Positions 15,941-23,483 of a stretch of 64,000 bases of DNA are shown here, piece by piece. The stretch lies in assembly GCA_023450935.1 (NCBI GenBank), contig JAEXGH010000023.1, forward strand, positions 1 to 64,000. The letters are read 5' to 3'. The DNA is from Verrucomicrobiota bacterium. GTDB taxonomy: Bacteria > Verrucomicrobiota > Verrucomicrobiia > Opitutales > Intestinicryptomonadaceae. The notes under the pieces were generated by a model. It worked only from the letters and a program-made list of their open reading frames with translations. It was not told where the DNA came from and searched no databases. The position numbers and the translations under genes are program-made. The number at the start of each line of letters is the position of its first letter. Position 1 is the stretch's first letter.

Positions 15941-15957
15941 TGCCAACATAATTGGCA
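15941..15957. promoter_or_regulatory. Inverted repeat in the divergent lipid-cluster promoter
   Basis: TGCCAA-cataa-TTGGCA is a perfect 6-bp inverted repeat with a 5-base spacer, centred in the 81-base region between the two divergent operons. It is well placed to let one regulator control both sides. No regulator gene lies next to it in the cluster. Confidence 0.5.
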
Positions 15958-15983
15958 CGATATTTCAAGCATAAACACAAGTT

Positions 15984-16691
15984 ATGAAATTTTGCATAGT
16001 CATTCCCTGCTACAACCACGAGGAAACGCTCGCCGCCGCAGTGGCGTCGCTGCCCGCGGGCGTTGACGTAGTTGTTGTGGACGATGGCAGCAACACTCCC
16101 ATAGGGGCTGTCGGCGGGGCGGAGGTTTTGCGGCTGGAAAAAAATTCGGGCAAGGCGGCCGCGTTAAGGGCTGGGTTTGCGCGGGCGCGTTCGCTGGGCG
16201 CAACGCACGTTATTTCAATGGACGCCGACGGTCAGCACCCCGCCGAATATCTCGGGAAAATTATGGACGCCGCGCGGGAAAATCCCGAAAACATAGTTGT
16301 TGCCGTGCGCGATTTCGACAATCCCGCAGTGCCTGCGGGGCGGCGGTTTCTGAACCGTTTTTCCAATTTCTGGTTTCGGGCGGAAACGGGAAAAACATTG
16401 GGCGACACGCAGTGCGGCTTCCGCTGCTATCCGCTGGAGGTGCTTGAAAGACTCGATTTGCGCTTGGGCGGATTCGCCTTCGAAGTCGAACTTCTCGTCA
16501 AGGCGGCGTGGGCGGGAACGGATTTTTGCGAAGTGCCCATTCCCGCAATATACACGGCGCAGACGCTTGCAAAGTCGCATTACAAGCCGTTTTCGGACAC
16601 GCTGAAATTTTCGGCTATGAACACGCGCCTGTTTTTCGAATCGGTTTTTCTGTCGAAAAGCGCGCTGAAAAAAATCGTCCTTAAAAAATGA
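15984..16691 (+). CDS. Family 2 glycosyltransferase (lipid cluster)
   Basis: A 235-residue GT2 enzyme of the dolichol-phosphate-mannose-synthase-like group. The nucleotide-binding DDGS is at 33-36 and the metal-binding DADGQH at 80-85. A hydrophobic/amphipathic C-terminus could sit on the inner membrane. Glycosyltransferases of this kind accompany aryl polyene and flexirubin clusters, where they are thought to modify the lipid head group. It starts 81 bases from the divergent carrier protein and overlaps the MMPL gene by four bases (ATGA), so it is the first gene of the plus-strand operon. Sugar donor and acceptor are unknown. Confidence 0.88.
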   Translation: MKFCIVIPCYNHEETLAAAVASLPAGVDVVVVDDGSNTPIGAVGGAEVLRLEKNSGKAAALRAGFARARSLGATHVISMDADGQHPAEYLGKIMDAARENPENIVVAVRDFDNPAVPAGRRFLNRFSNFWFRAETGKTLGDTQCGFRCYPLEVLERLDLRLGGFAFEVELLVKAAWAGTDFCEVPIPAIYTAQTLAKSHYKPFSDTLKFSAMNTRLFFESVFLSKSALKKIVLKK

Positions 16692-19060
16692 ACATTCGGG
16701 CGGCTACGGATTTTGTGATGCGCTTCAAGGCGGCTGTCGTTGCGACGGCGGTTGCGGTTGCGTGCGCGGCGGCGGTTGTTGTTTCCCGCGCGGATTTCGC
16801 CGAAAACATATACGACGCCGTCCCGAAGTCGGACGCCGTGATACAGTCGCACATTTGGGCGAACAAAATTTTCAACCGCGCCGACGCCCTTTTTTTCGAC
16901 GTCGAAAAATCCGTCAACGCGCCCGCGTTCGTTGCCGAACTCGCCGCGCGCCTTGCCAAAGTAGACGGCATTTCGCGCGTTTCTGGGGCGGCTTCTTCCG
17001 CCAAATTCGACCCGCGCATACTCGCATACGTTCCCGCGGTTTTCGACGCCGCCGCGGCGGAATCGCTTTCGCAAAAATTGACGGAATCCGCGCTTGCCGA
17101 ACGCTTCCTTTCGCTTAAAAAGGCCGTTTTGGGCAACGACTACGCCGCAAAATTCGCCCTGAAATACGACGCCCTCGGCGTTTTTGCCGCCGCCGCGCAA
17201 AACCTCAAAACGCGCGCGCTGCCCGCGGGCGTATCGACGGAGGGCTCGCGCATTGTTTCGGCATCGGGCGGCTCGTATTTGGTCGTCGCGGAAGGTTCGT
17301 TTGCGTGTTCCGATTCCGGACGAAGCGGGCGTCTTGTTGCCGATGTCTTAAAAATCCTCGACGACCTCAAAGCCCGCTATCCCGATGTCAGCGCGGCGTT
17401 CGCGGGCGGATACAGAGTGGCTGCCGACAACGCCGCAATAGCCAAAGCCGACTCCTTCAAATGTCTTTGGCTTACAATCGCAGTTATGGCGGTGCTGTGT
17501 GCGTTTTCGTTCGGCAACAGGGTTTTCGCGCTCGTAGCCCCGTTGCCTTCGGTGTTCGGCTCGGCGGTTGCGTTCGCTGTTGTGTGCGCGTTTTTCCCGA
17601 CCGTTTCGGCGGTGTCCGTCGCGTTCGCGGGAATCGCAATAGGGGTGAGCATTGACTACGCGATACACGTTTTGTCGGCAATCGACGCGCGCTCGGGCGA
17701 ATACCGCGCCGCCGACGCCCGCGCAGACTTTGCAGGGCTGGCGCGCCCCATAGGCGTCGTCTCCGCAACTACGGCGGCGGCCTTCGCGCTGATGTTGTGC
17801 TTCGGCGGCGACGGCTTTTTGCAGCTCGGAATTTTCGGGGTGGCGGGCATATTCGTTTCGGCGGCGGCAAGTTTGACGCTGCCCGCGCTGTTCTCGGGAA
17901 TGCGGCTTAAAAACAGGGTTCGGCGGACGCTGCCCGAAATTGCCGGAGCTGCGCTGGCGCGTTTTTCGCGGTCGAGACTTTCGCTTGTTGTGTTTGTTTT
18001 GCTGAGCGTTTTTGCGGCGGCGAACGTTTCGAAAGTCGGCTTCAACGGCGACTTGTCTTCGTTCAACATAAGAACCTCCGCCGCGCGCGCAGACTACGAC
18101 TGCATTCGAAAAAATTGGGACGGCGTGCTCGGCGGCAAAAGCGTTGTTTTGCGCGCCGAAAATTTCGGGGAATTGCTTGCGGCGAAGGAGCGGCTCGACG
18201 TATTTTTCGAATCGCGCGGCATTGCAGCCTCGGGGTTGCAGACTGCGTTGCAGCCCGTGCGGATACAGCGCGAAAACGCCGAACGCTGGCGCGCGTTCTT
18301 TGCCGACCCCGCGTTGCGCGAACGTGTGCGCGATGCATGCAAAAAAGCGGGGCTGAATTTCGGACGCATTTATTCGGCATACGAAAAGAATCCCGAAATG
18401 CTCGCCGATACTGCCGCGTTCGCCGCCTCGCCGCTCGCCGAAATTATGCGCGGCTGCGTCCGCGCCGACGGCGGGGTTTGCGCGCTTTCGGCTTCTTTTG
18501 CTCCGCCCGAGGGCTTCGACGCGCCCGCGTTCGCCGCCGCACTTGCGCGGTCGGTTCCCGAAGCGTCGCTTGTCGATGCCGCATACCTCGGTTCGCGCAT
18601 AGCCGACATTTCATTTGAATGGCTCGCGAAGTTTGCCGCGGCGGCCTTCGCGTTTGCGGGCGTTTATTTGTTCGCGGTTTACGGCTGTTGTGTTCGCGCG
18701 GTGGCGGCGGTCTTGATTCCCGTTGCGGTAGGGCTTTTCTGGAGCTTCGGCGCGATGGGCTTTTTCGGAATACAAATCAACATAATAAATTCCGTGTTCG
18801 TGGTGTTTGCCGTGTGCATGGCGCAGGATTACGCCGTGTTTGTCTTCAACGGCGTGCGGCGCGGCGGCGGGATTGCGCGTGTGTTCGCGCCCGTATTTTT
18901 GTCGGCGGCGACAACGGTGTCGGCGTTCGGGGTTTTGTGCGTTTCAAAACACCCCGTTATAAACGGTCTAGGCGCGGCTTCGGCGATTTCGATTTTCGGA
19001 ATATTTTTGGCTTGCGCGTGTCTTGCGGAAAGGATTTCCCGATATGGAAAAAAATCTTAA
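16688..19060 (+). CDS. MMPL/RND-family lipid exporter
   Basis: A 790-residue RND-superfamily transporter with two repeats of one transmembrane helix, a periplasmic domain and five further helices. The proton-relay motifs are GVSIDYAIH at about 318-326 and AQDYAVFVF near 712, matching the MMPL pattern. Such exporters move finished or lipid-linked acyl products across the inner membrane in aryl polyene-type clusters. The second half begins after about residue 435. It overlaps the glycosyltransferase by four bases and the acyltransferase start lies inside its last codons. The gene is very rich in Ala and Phe codons of GCG/TTC type like its neighbours. Confidence 0.9.
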   Translation: MNIRAATDFVMRFKAAVVATAVAVACAAAVVVSRADFAENIYDAVPKSDAVIQSHIWANKIFNRADALFFDVEKSVNAPAFVAELAARLAKVDGISRVSGAASSAKFDPRILAYVPAVFDAAAAESLSQKLTESALAERFLSLKKAVLGNDYAAKFALKYDALGVFAAAAQNLKTRALPAGVSTEGSRIVSASGGSYLVVAEGSFACSDSGRSGRLVADVLKILDDLKARYPDVSAAFAGGYRVAADNAAIAKADSFKCLWLTIAVMAVLCAFSFGNRVFALVAPLPSVFGSAVAFAVVCAFFPTVSAVSVAFAGIAIGVSIDYAIHVLSAIDARSGEYRAADARADFAGLARPIGVVSATTAAAFALMLCFGGDGFLQLGIFGVAGIFVSAAASLTLPALFSGMRLKNRVRRTLPEIAGAALARFSRSRLSLVVFVLLSVFAAANVSKVGFNGDLSSFNIRTSAARADYDCIRKNWDGVLGGKSVVLRAENFGELLAAKERLDVFFESRGIAASGLQTALQPVRIQRENAERWRAFFADPALRERVRDACKKAGLNFGRIYSAYEKNPEMLADTAAFAASPLAEIMRGCVRADGGVCALSASFAPPEGFDAPAFAAALARSVPEASLVDAAYLGSRIADISFEWLAKFAAAAFAFAGVYLFAVYGCCVRAVAAVLIPVAVGLFWSFGAMGFFGIQINIINSVFVVFAVCMAQDYAVFVFNGVRRGGGIARVFAPVFLSAATTVSAFGVLCVSKHPVINGLGAASAISIFGIFLACACLAERISRYGKKS

Positions 19061-19931
19061 ATGGAACGGACGCTCCTACGGCGGGCGTTTCGGCAACGGA
19101 GTTTTCGCGGTGTTGCTGCGCTTCGGGCGAATGCCCGCGTATGTGCTGATGGCGTTTGTCGCCCTGTTTTTTATGCTTTTCAGGCGCAGGCAGTGCGCGG
19201 CAAGTTCCGAGTATTTAAGCGCGCGGTTCGGCGAAAAAGTAGGCGCGGTTTCGTGGCGGGCATACAGACATTTGTTTTCGTTCGGAATGGCGATAATCGA
19301 CAAATACGCATACTTCTCGGGCGCAAAAATGGAGATTTTCGATGAATGCGGCGCGCAGATACGCAAGTCGCTTTCGCGCGGGAAGGGGGCAGTTTTGGTG
19401 GTCTCGCACATAGGCGGCTGGGCTATTTCGGGCGGGCGTCTTGCCGAATACGACTGCCCCGTGGGCGTAGTCGGCATTTCGGCTGAGCACGACTACATCG
19501 AGAAAATGAAGAACAGGCGTCTTGTCCGCAAAGAGCCCGCAATGATAGCCTCCGCCTCCGACCCGTTTTCGATGGTGGCAGCGATGTCGCTTTTGCGCAA
19601 AAACGGAATTGTTGCAATGCACGGCGACAGATACGTCGGAGGAAAATTCGCGCGCGTGCGGTTCCTGGGGCGGGAGGCGCGCCTGCCTGTTTCGGCGTTC
19701 GCCCTCGCCGCCAAAACGGGGGCTACGGTCTTCAATGTTTTCTGCGTGCGCACGCGTTCGGGAGGATATAAAATGACGGCGTCTTGCGGGCTGACAATTC
19801 CGGATTTGCGCGGCGCGGAACTTGACGCCGCCCTTGCCGACGTCGCGCGCGCATACGCCGCCGACATCGAGGACGTTTTGCGCGAACACCCGTTTGAGTG
19901 GTTCAACTTTTATCCCTTTTGGCAGCAGTGA
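19044..19931 (+). CDS. LpxL/HtrB-like acyltransferase (lipid cluster)
   Basis: A 295-residue member of the lipid A biosynthesis acyltransferase family. An N-terminal membrane anchor (about 30-48) is followed by the catalytic region with SHIGGWAISGGRL (about 121-133, His122), and the later segment AMHGDRYVGGKFARVRFLGR is typical of the substrate-binding part. In aryl polyene clusters such enzymes attach the polyene acyl group to a glycerol or phospholipid-type head. The start MEKNLKWNGRSYGGRFGN at 19044 overlaps the exporter by 17 bases. An in-frame ATG at 19023 exists but would extend the protein further into the exporter gene. Confidence 0.88.
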   Translation: MEKNLKWNGRSYGGRFGNGVFAVLLRFGRMPAYVLMAFVALFFMLFRRRQCAASSEYLSARFGEKVGAVSWRAYRHLFSFGMAIIDKYAYFSGAKMEIFDECGAQIRKSLSRGKGAVLVVSHIGGWAISGGRLAEYDCPVGVVGISAEHDYIEKMKNRRLVRKEPAMIASASDPFSMVAAMSLLRKNGIVAMHGDRYVGGKFARVRFLGREARLPVSAFALAAKTGATVFNVFCVRTRSGGYKMTASCGLTIPDLRGAELDAALADVARAYAADIEDVLREHPFEWFNFYPFWQQ

Positions 19932-19976
19932 TTTTTCTTGCAAGGGTCGGCGCATTGCCTTAGCTTTGCGGACAGA

Positions 19977-20240
19977 ATGGATAGAAATACTTTGATTGCC
20001 GACCTAAAGCGAAACATCATAAAATCGCTCAACCTCCCAGACGTGTCTCCCGAAGACATCGGCGACGATTTGCCGCTGTTCGAGGCCGAAGGGCTGGGGC
20101 TCGACTCGGTTGACGCGCTCGAGCTTGTGGTCATGGCGGAGCGCGACTACGGCGTTTCAATCGACGACAAGGACGAGGCAAAATCGGTCTTCGGCTCTGT
20201 TTCGGCACTTGCCGACTACATAATTGCGCACAAGAAATAG
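19977..20240 (+). CDS. Acyl carrier protein (lipid cluster, main operon)
   Basis: An 87-residue acyl carrier protein with attachment serine Ser44 in GLGLDSVDALEL. The start at 19977 (MDRNTL) is an ATG; an in-frame TTG at 19938 is less likely. It lies 45 bases after the acyltransferase and two bases before the first ketosynthase, the typical arrangement for a carrier that presents chains to that enzyme. Confidence 0.93.
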   Translation: MDRNTLIADLKRNIIKSLNLPDVSPEDIGDDLPLFEAEGLGLDSVDALELVVMAERDYGVSIDDKDEAKSVFGSVSALADYIIAHKK

Positions 20241-20242
20241 GT

Positions 20243-22363
20243 ATGCAAAGGGGCGTATGCGTTGTGTCTGTCGGCGTTTGCGCCTGCTCGGGAAATACTC
20301 CGCAGTCCGCGCTTGAGTGCGCGCTCGGCAAAACACGCGATTTTTTCGCGCCCGTTTCGAGTTTCGAAAGCCCGCGCCACTCGGCGAAAATGGTGGGCTA
20401 TGCGCGCCCCGCGTCGGACTTCGGCGGAAAGTTGCTGCCTCATTGCGCCAAGATTTTGTTTTCGGCACTTGATGGCGCGCTTGAAGGGCTTGATTTTTCT
20501 GAAGTCGATTCGGGGCGTAAATCGCTTTATTTGGGCACGAGTATCGGCGGAGTTTTCGAGTCCGAAAATATGCTTGCGCGCAATATGGCTTCGCCCGAAA
20601 ACGGGTCGTGGCGCGAGCTGAAGTTTTACGAGTGCTCCGCGCTTTCCGAGTTGGCGGCAAAACGCTGCGGCTTCGGCGGAGAGTGCGCCGCGTATTCAAC
20701 CGCGTGCTCCAGCTCATACATAGCGCTTGCCGATGCCTGCAACGCAATAGTTCAGGGCGACTGCGATGTCGCCGCCGTGTGCGGAGCCGACGCGCTTTCG
20801 CGCATAACCCTCAACGGGTTCGGCTCGCTTTTGCTGTTGTCGCAGTCGCGCGCGCGCCCGTTCGACAGGCTGCGCGACGGCATCAATTTGGGCGAGGCCG
20901 CCGCCGTCCTGATTTTGGCGTCGGAGCGTTTCGCCGAAAAAATTTCGCGCAAAAAGCCGCTTGCGTATGTTTCGGGTTGGGCGTGCACCGCCGACGCATA
21001 CCACGCAACCGCACCTCACCCGCGCGGAGAAGGGGCGGCAAGGGCGATGAAAAACGCGCTCGACTTCGCCGGAATTGCGCCCGAAAAAATTTCTTATTAC
21101 AACGCCCACGGCACGGGCACAAAGGGCAACGATACCGCCGAATACGCCGCGATTGAGTCGGTTTTCGGCGCGGGCGGCGTCCCGTATTCTTCAATCAAAC
21201 GCGCGTTCGGGCACACGCTCGGGGCGAGTGGCGCGCTCAATGCGGCAGTGTCGATTTCGTCGATGAATGCGGGCGTGCTTGTTCCCAATTTGGGCTATTC
21301 CGACGGCGGCGGCGAATTTGCGCGCGCGCCGATTACAGAGCCTTCCCGCGCGGAGCTTGAAAACGTTTTGAGCGTTTCGCTCGGTTTCGGTGGCAACAAC
21401 GCGGCGGCGGTTTTTTCGAAAAAAGACGTTCCGCATTCGGCGCGGAAGCGCAGACTGTTTGTGTATTCGGCGGCGGAGGTAGCCCCGTTCGCTTCGGGCG
21501 GGCAGACCGTCCGGCTTCCCGATTTGCTGCCGAACGTCGCCGCCCTAAAAAAACGCCGCTGGGCGAAACTCCAGCAAATGGTTTTGGATTGCGCCGAAAG
21601 ATGTCTGGACGGGCTCGACATTTCGAACGCGGAAAAAATCGGCGTGTGCTTCGGCACGGGCGCGGGAATGGTATCGGAGACGCGCAGGTTCATCGAGGCC
21701 ACGATTTCCAAGCGCGAAGCCGAGCCCATACCGAGCGCGTTTGCAAATTCGGTGCACAATGCGGCTGCTTCGGCGATTTCGCTGAAGTTCGGACTGAAGG
21801 GTTTGAACAGCGCGGTCAGCGCGAAGGAGGTTTCCTTTGAGGCGGCCTTGAAACAGGCTTGGCGCGCCGTCTGCGCGGGCGCGCTCGACTCCGCCGTGGT
21901 TTGCGCGGGCGACGAATATTCAGACCTCGCCGAAAAGTTTGTCGGGCAAAACGCGGTTTTCGCGAAGCCCTCCAAACCGCTTACCGACTATGCATGCGCG
22001 TATTTTGTAGGCGCGGAAAACGTCGGCCTGTCGGGCGGCGGGGCGGCGAAACCGCTTGCCGAAATAAAATCGCTCGAAGTATTCCGCAGAAAATCGGCGC
22101 GTGAGACGGCTGAATTGCTTGCGGGTTGCGCTCGCGCGTATTTGTCAGCTCCCGACAACGCGAATCTGCGCGCCTTTGCCGATTCGGTTTTCGCGCTTGC
22201 GGGCGTCGGGCGCGTGTGCGATGTTTCGGAGCATTGCGGCGCGAACTATTCGGCTTCGGGCGCGGCGTTTGCGGCGGCCTTGCGCGACGGCGCGGGGCTT
22301 GCGGCTTCGGTCTCGCTTTCGAGCGCGGGAATGTGCGCGGTTACGGTTTTCGAGGTTTTATGA
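20243..22363 (+). CDS. Two-domain ketosynthase (KS plus KS-like/CLF-like)
   Basis: A 706-residue condensing enzyme. The N-terminal domain (about 1-400) is a FabF-type beta-ketoacyl-ACP synthase with a complete triad: Cys155 (STACSSS), His289 (NAHGTGTKGND) and His324 (FGHTLGASG). The C-terminal domain (about 410-706) has the shape of a second ketosynthase, for example GVCFGTGAGMVSET and AVVCAGDEYSD, but no active-site Cys: the matching stretch reads LNSAVSAKEVSFE. It thus resembles a chain-length-factor partner fused in one chain, whereas in known aryl polyene systems the KS and CLF are separate proteins. It follows the carrier protein by two bases and overlaps the LolA-like gene by four. Confidence 0.88.
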   Translation: MQRGVCVVSVGVCACSGNTPQSALECALGKTRDFFAPVSSFESPRHSAKMVGYARPASDFGGKLLPHCAKILFSALDGALEGLDFSEVDSGRKSLYLGTSIGGVFESENMLARNMASPENGSWRELKFYECSALSELAAKRCGFGGECAAYSTACSSSYIALADACNAIVQGDCDVAAVCGADALSRITLNGFGSLLLLSQSRARPFDRLRDGINLGEAAAVLILASERFAEKISRKKPLAYVSGWACTADAYHATAPHPRGEGAARAMKNALDFAGIAPEKISYYNAHGTGTKGNDTAEYAAIESVFGAGGVPYSSIKRAFGHTLGASGALNAAVSISSMNAGVLVPNLGYSDGGGEFARAPITEPSRAELENVLSVSLGFGGNNAAAVFSKKDVPHSARKRRLFVYSAAEVAPFASGGQTVRLPDLLPNVAALKKRRWAKLQQMVLDCAERCLDGLDISNAEKIGVCFGTGAGMVSETRRFIEATISKREAEPIPSAFANSVHNAAASAISLKFGLKGLNSAVSAKEVSFEAALKQAWRAVCAGALDSAVVCAGDEYSDLAEKFVGQNAVFAKPSKPLTDYACAYFVGAENVGLSGGGAAKPLAEIKSLEVFRRKSARETAELLAGCARAYLSAPDNANLRAFADSVFALAGVGRVCDVSEHCGANYSASGAAFAAALRDGAGLAASVSLSSAGMCAVTVFEVL

Positions 22364-22971
22364 AATTTGCGGTGAACATTTTTTTGCTTTGCGCTGTCTT
22401 TTCGGCTTCGGCATTCGGTTCGGTAGCCGCCGACCTCGCGCGAGCGTCGAAAAAACACCCGTTTACGCTGCTTGAGGCCGAGCAGACAAAAACAGTTTCG
22501 TTCTTCGACGAACGGCTGCAAAGCGAAATTGTAATTGCCGTTTCGTCCGACGGGAAAATGCGCATGCAAACGCTTTCGCCGTTCGAGGCGGCTACCGTTT
22601 TCGACGGCAAGACCACCGCCCGATACGAAAAAACGTCGGGCGTTTGGCGCAGGCTTGATTCCGACGGCGGCGCGCTTGCAAAGCGCGTGTTCGAGCAAAT
22701 CGGCGGGCTTTTCACCGCTTCGGGCGGCGGCGACTACGATGTTTCGGAAAACGGCGCGGTGCTCACGCTCGTTCCCAAAAGCGCGTTCGTCCGCGCGGCG
22801 GTCTCCAAAATCGAAGTGGGCACATCTGGCGCGGGCGAAAACACCGCAGTCTCTTTCGTCAAAATAACGGATTCCGATTCCGACATTACCGAACTGCGAG
22901 TGAAAAAAATTTCGCATGCCCAACCCGACGGAATATTCGATGTTTCCAAACCCGACTGGAGGGCGAAATGA
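22360..22971 (+). CDS. LolA-like outer-membrane carrier protein (lipid cluster)
   Basis: A 203-residue exported protein with signal peptide MKFAVNIFLLCAVFSASAFG, followed by a beta-rich sequence (FDERLQSEIVIAVSSDGKMRMQ, TTARYEKTSGVWRRLD) like LolA/LolB-type lipid chaperones. Such a gene is a constant companion of MMPL exporters in aryl polyene clusters and would move the product through the periplasm. The ATG at 22360 overlaps the ketosynthase stop (ATGA); the frame continues upstream inside that gene but the signal peptide fixes the start. It overlaps the next gene by four bases. Confidence 0.82.
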   Translation: MKFAVNIFLLCAVFSASAFGSVAADLARASKKHPFTLLEAEQTKTVSFFDERLQSEIVIAVSSDGKMRMQTLSPFEAATVFDGKTTARYEKTSGVWRRLDSDGGALAKRVFEQIGGLFTASGGGDYDVSENGAVLTLVPKSAFVRAAVSKIEVGTSGAGENTAVSFVKITDSDSDITELRVKKISHAQPDGIFDVSKPDWRAK

Positions 22972-23483
22972 GAAGGCTTCCCGCATTTGCGGCGTTTGTT
23001 TTTTTTGCGGTTTCGGCATATTGCCAAGTAGCCGAATTCGGCTTGCGTTCGGCTTCTTTGCGGCAGAGGGGCGTGTGCAAAACGCAGTCCGCGGAGTTTG
23101 CCGTAGACTTGATGTTGTCGGTTTCCGACACCCTCAAAATCGTTTTGCGCAACGATTTTGCAACGCTTGCAAAGCTCGAGTTTTCGAAGTCGGGCGAATT
23201 GCTGAAATCGTCGGCGGGCGCGTGGGGAAACGGCGGAGATGTCCGCGAGTTCGCCGCACTGATGAAGCTTGCGCTCGGCTTTTATCCCGCTCCGCCCGCG
23301 GTTGTCCACACGGTTTCCGACGCCGCGGGCAATCCGCTTAAAATAGTAGATTTTGACGGCGGGCGCGAAATCGATTTTTCGTATGCGCCAAACGCCCGCG
23401 CGGGCGCAGTGCCCGATTCGCTGGAAATAAAAAGCGGCGGGTGCATTTTGAAACTGAAAACAGTGCAGATTTTAAGAAAATGA
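22968..23483 (+). CDS. Exported protein of unknown function (lipid cluster)
   Basis: A 171-residue protein with a signal peptide (MRRLPAFAAFVFFAVSAYC) and no motif I can assign. A Cys at the end of the leader (AYCQ) could make it a lipoprotein, but the preceding residues are a poor lipobox. Position and coupling by four-base overlaps on both sides argue that it is part of the lipid pathway, perhaps an outer-membrane or periplasmic partner of the LolA-like protein. In enterobacterial aryl polyene clusters a DUF3261 lipoprotein takes a similar place; whether this is an equivalent cannot be decided from sequence reading. Confidence 0.75.
   Translation: MRRLPAFAAFVFFAVSAYCQVAEFGLRSASLRQRGVCKTQSAEFAVDLMLSVSDTLKIVLRNDFATLAKLEFSKSGELLKSSAGAWGNGGDVREFAALMKLALGFYPAPPAVVHTVSDAAGNPLKIVDFDGGREIDFSYAPNARAGAVPDSLEIKSGGCILKLKTVQILRK

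Noticed and set aside
15953..15968. Sigma-54-like TGGCACG in the lipid-cluster promoter
   Set aside because: The -24 part is perfect but the -12 GC is missing at the needed spacing.
16580..17200. Long antisense frames over the MMPL exporter and ketosynthase genes
   Set aside because: High GC3 coding DNA creates open frames on the other strand; they are Arg/Ala-rich and lack domains.
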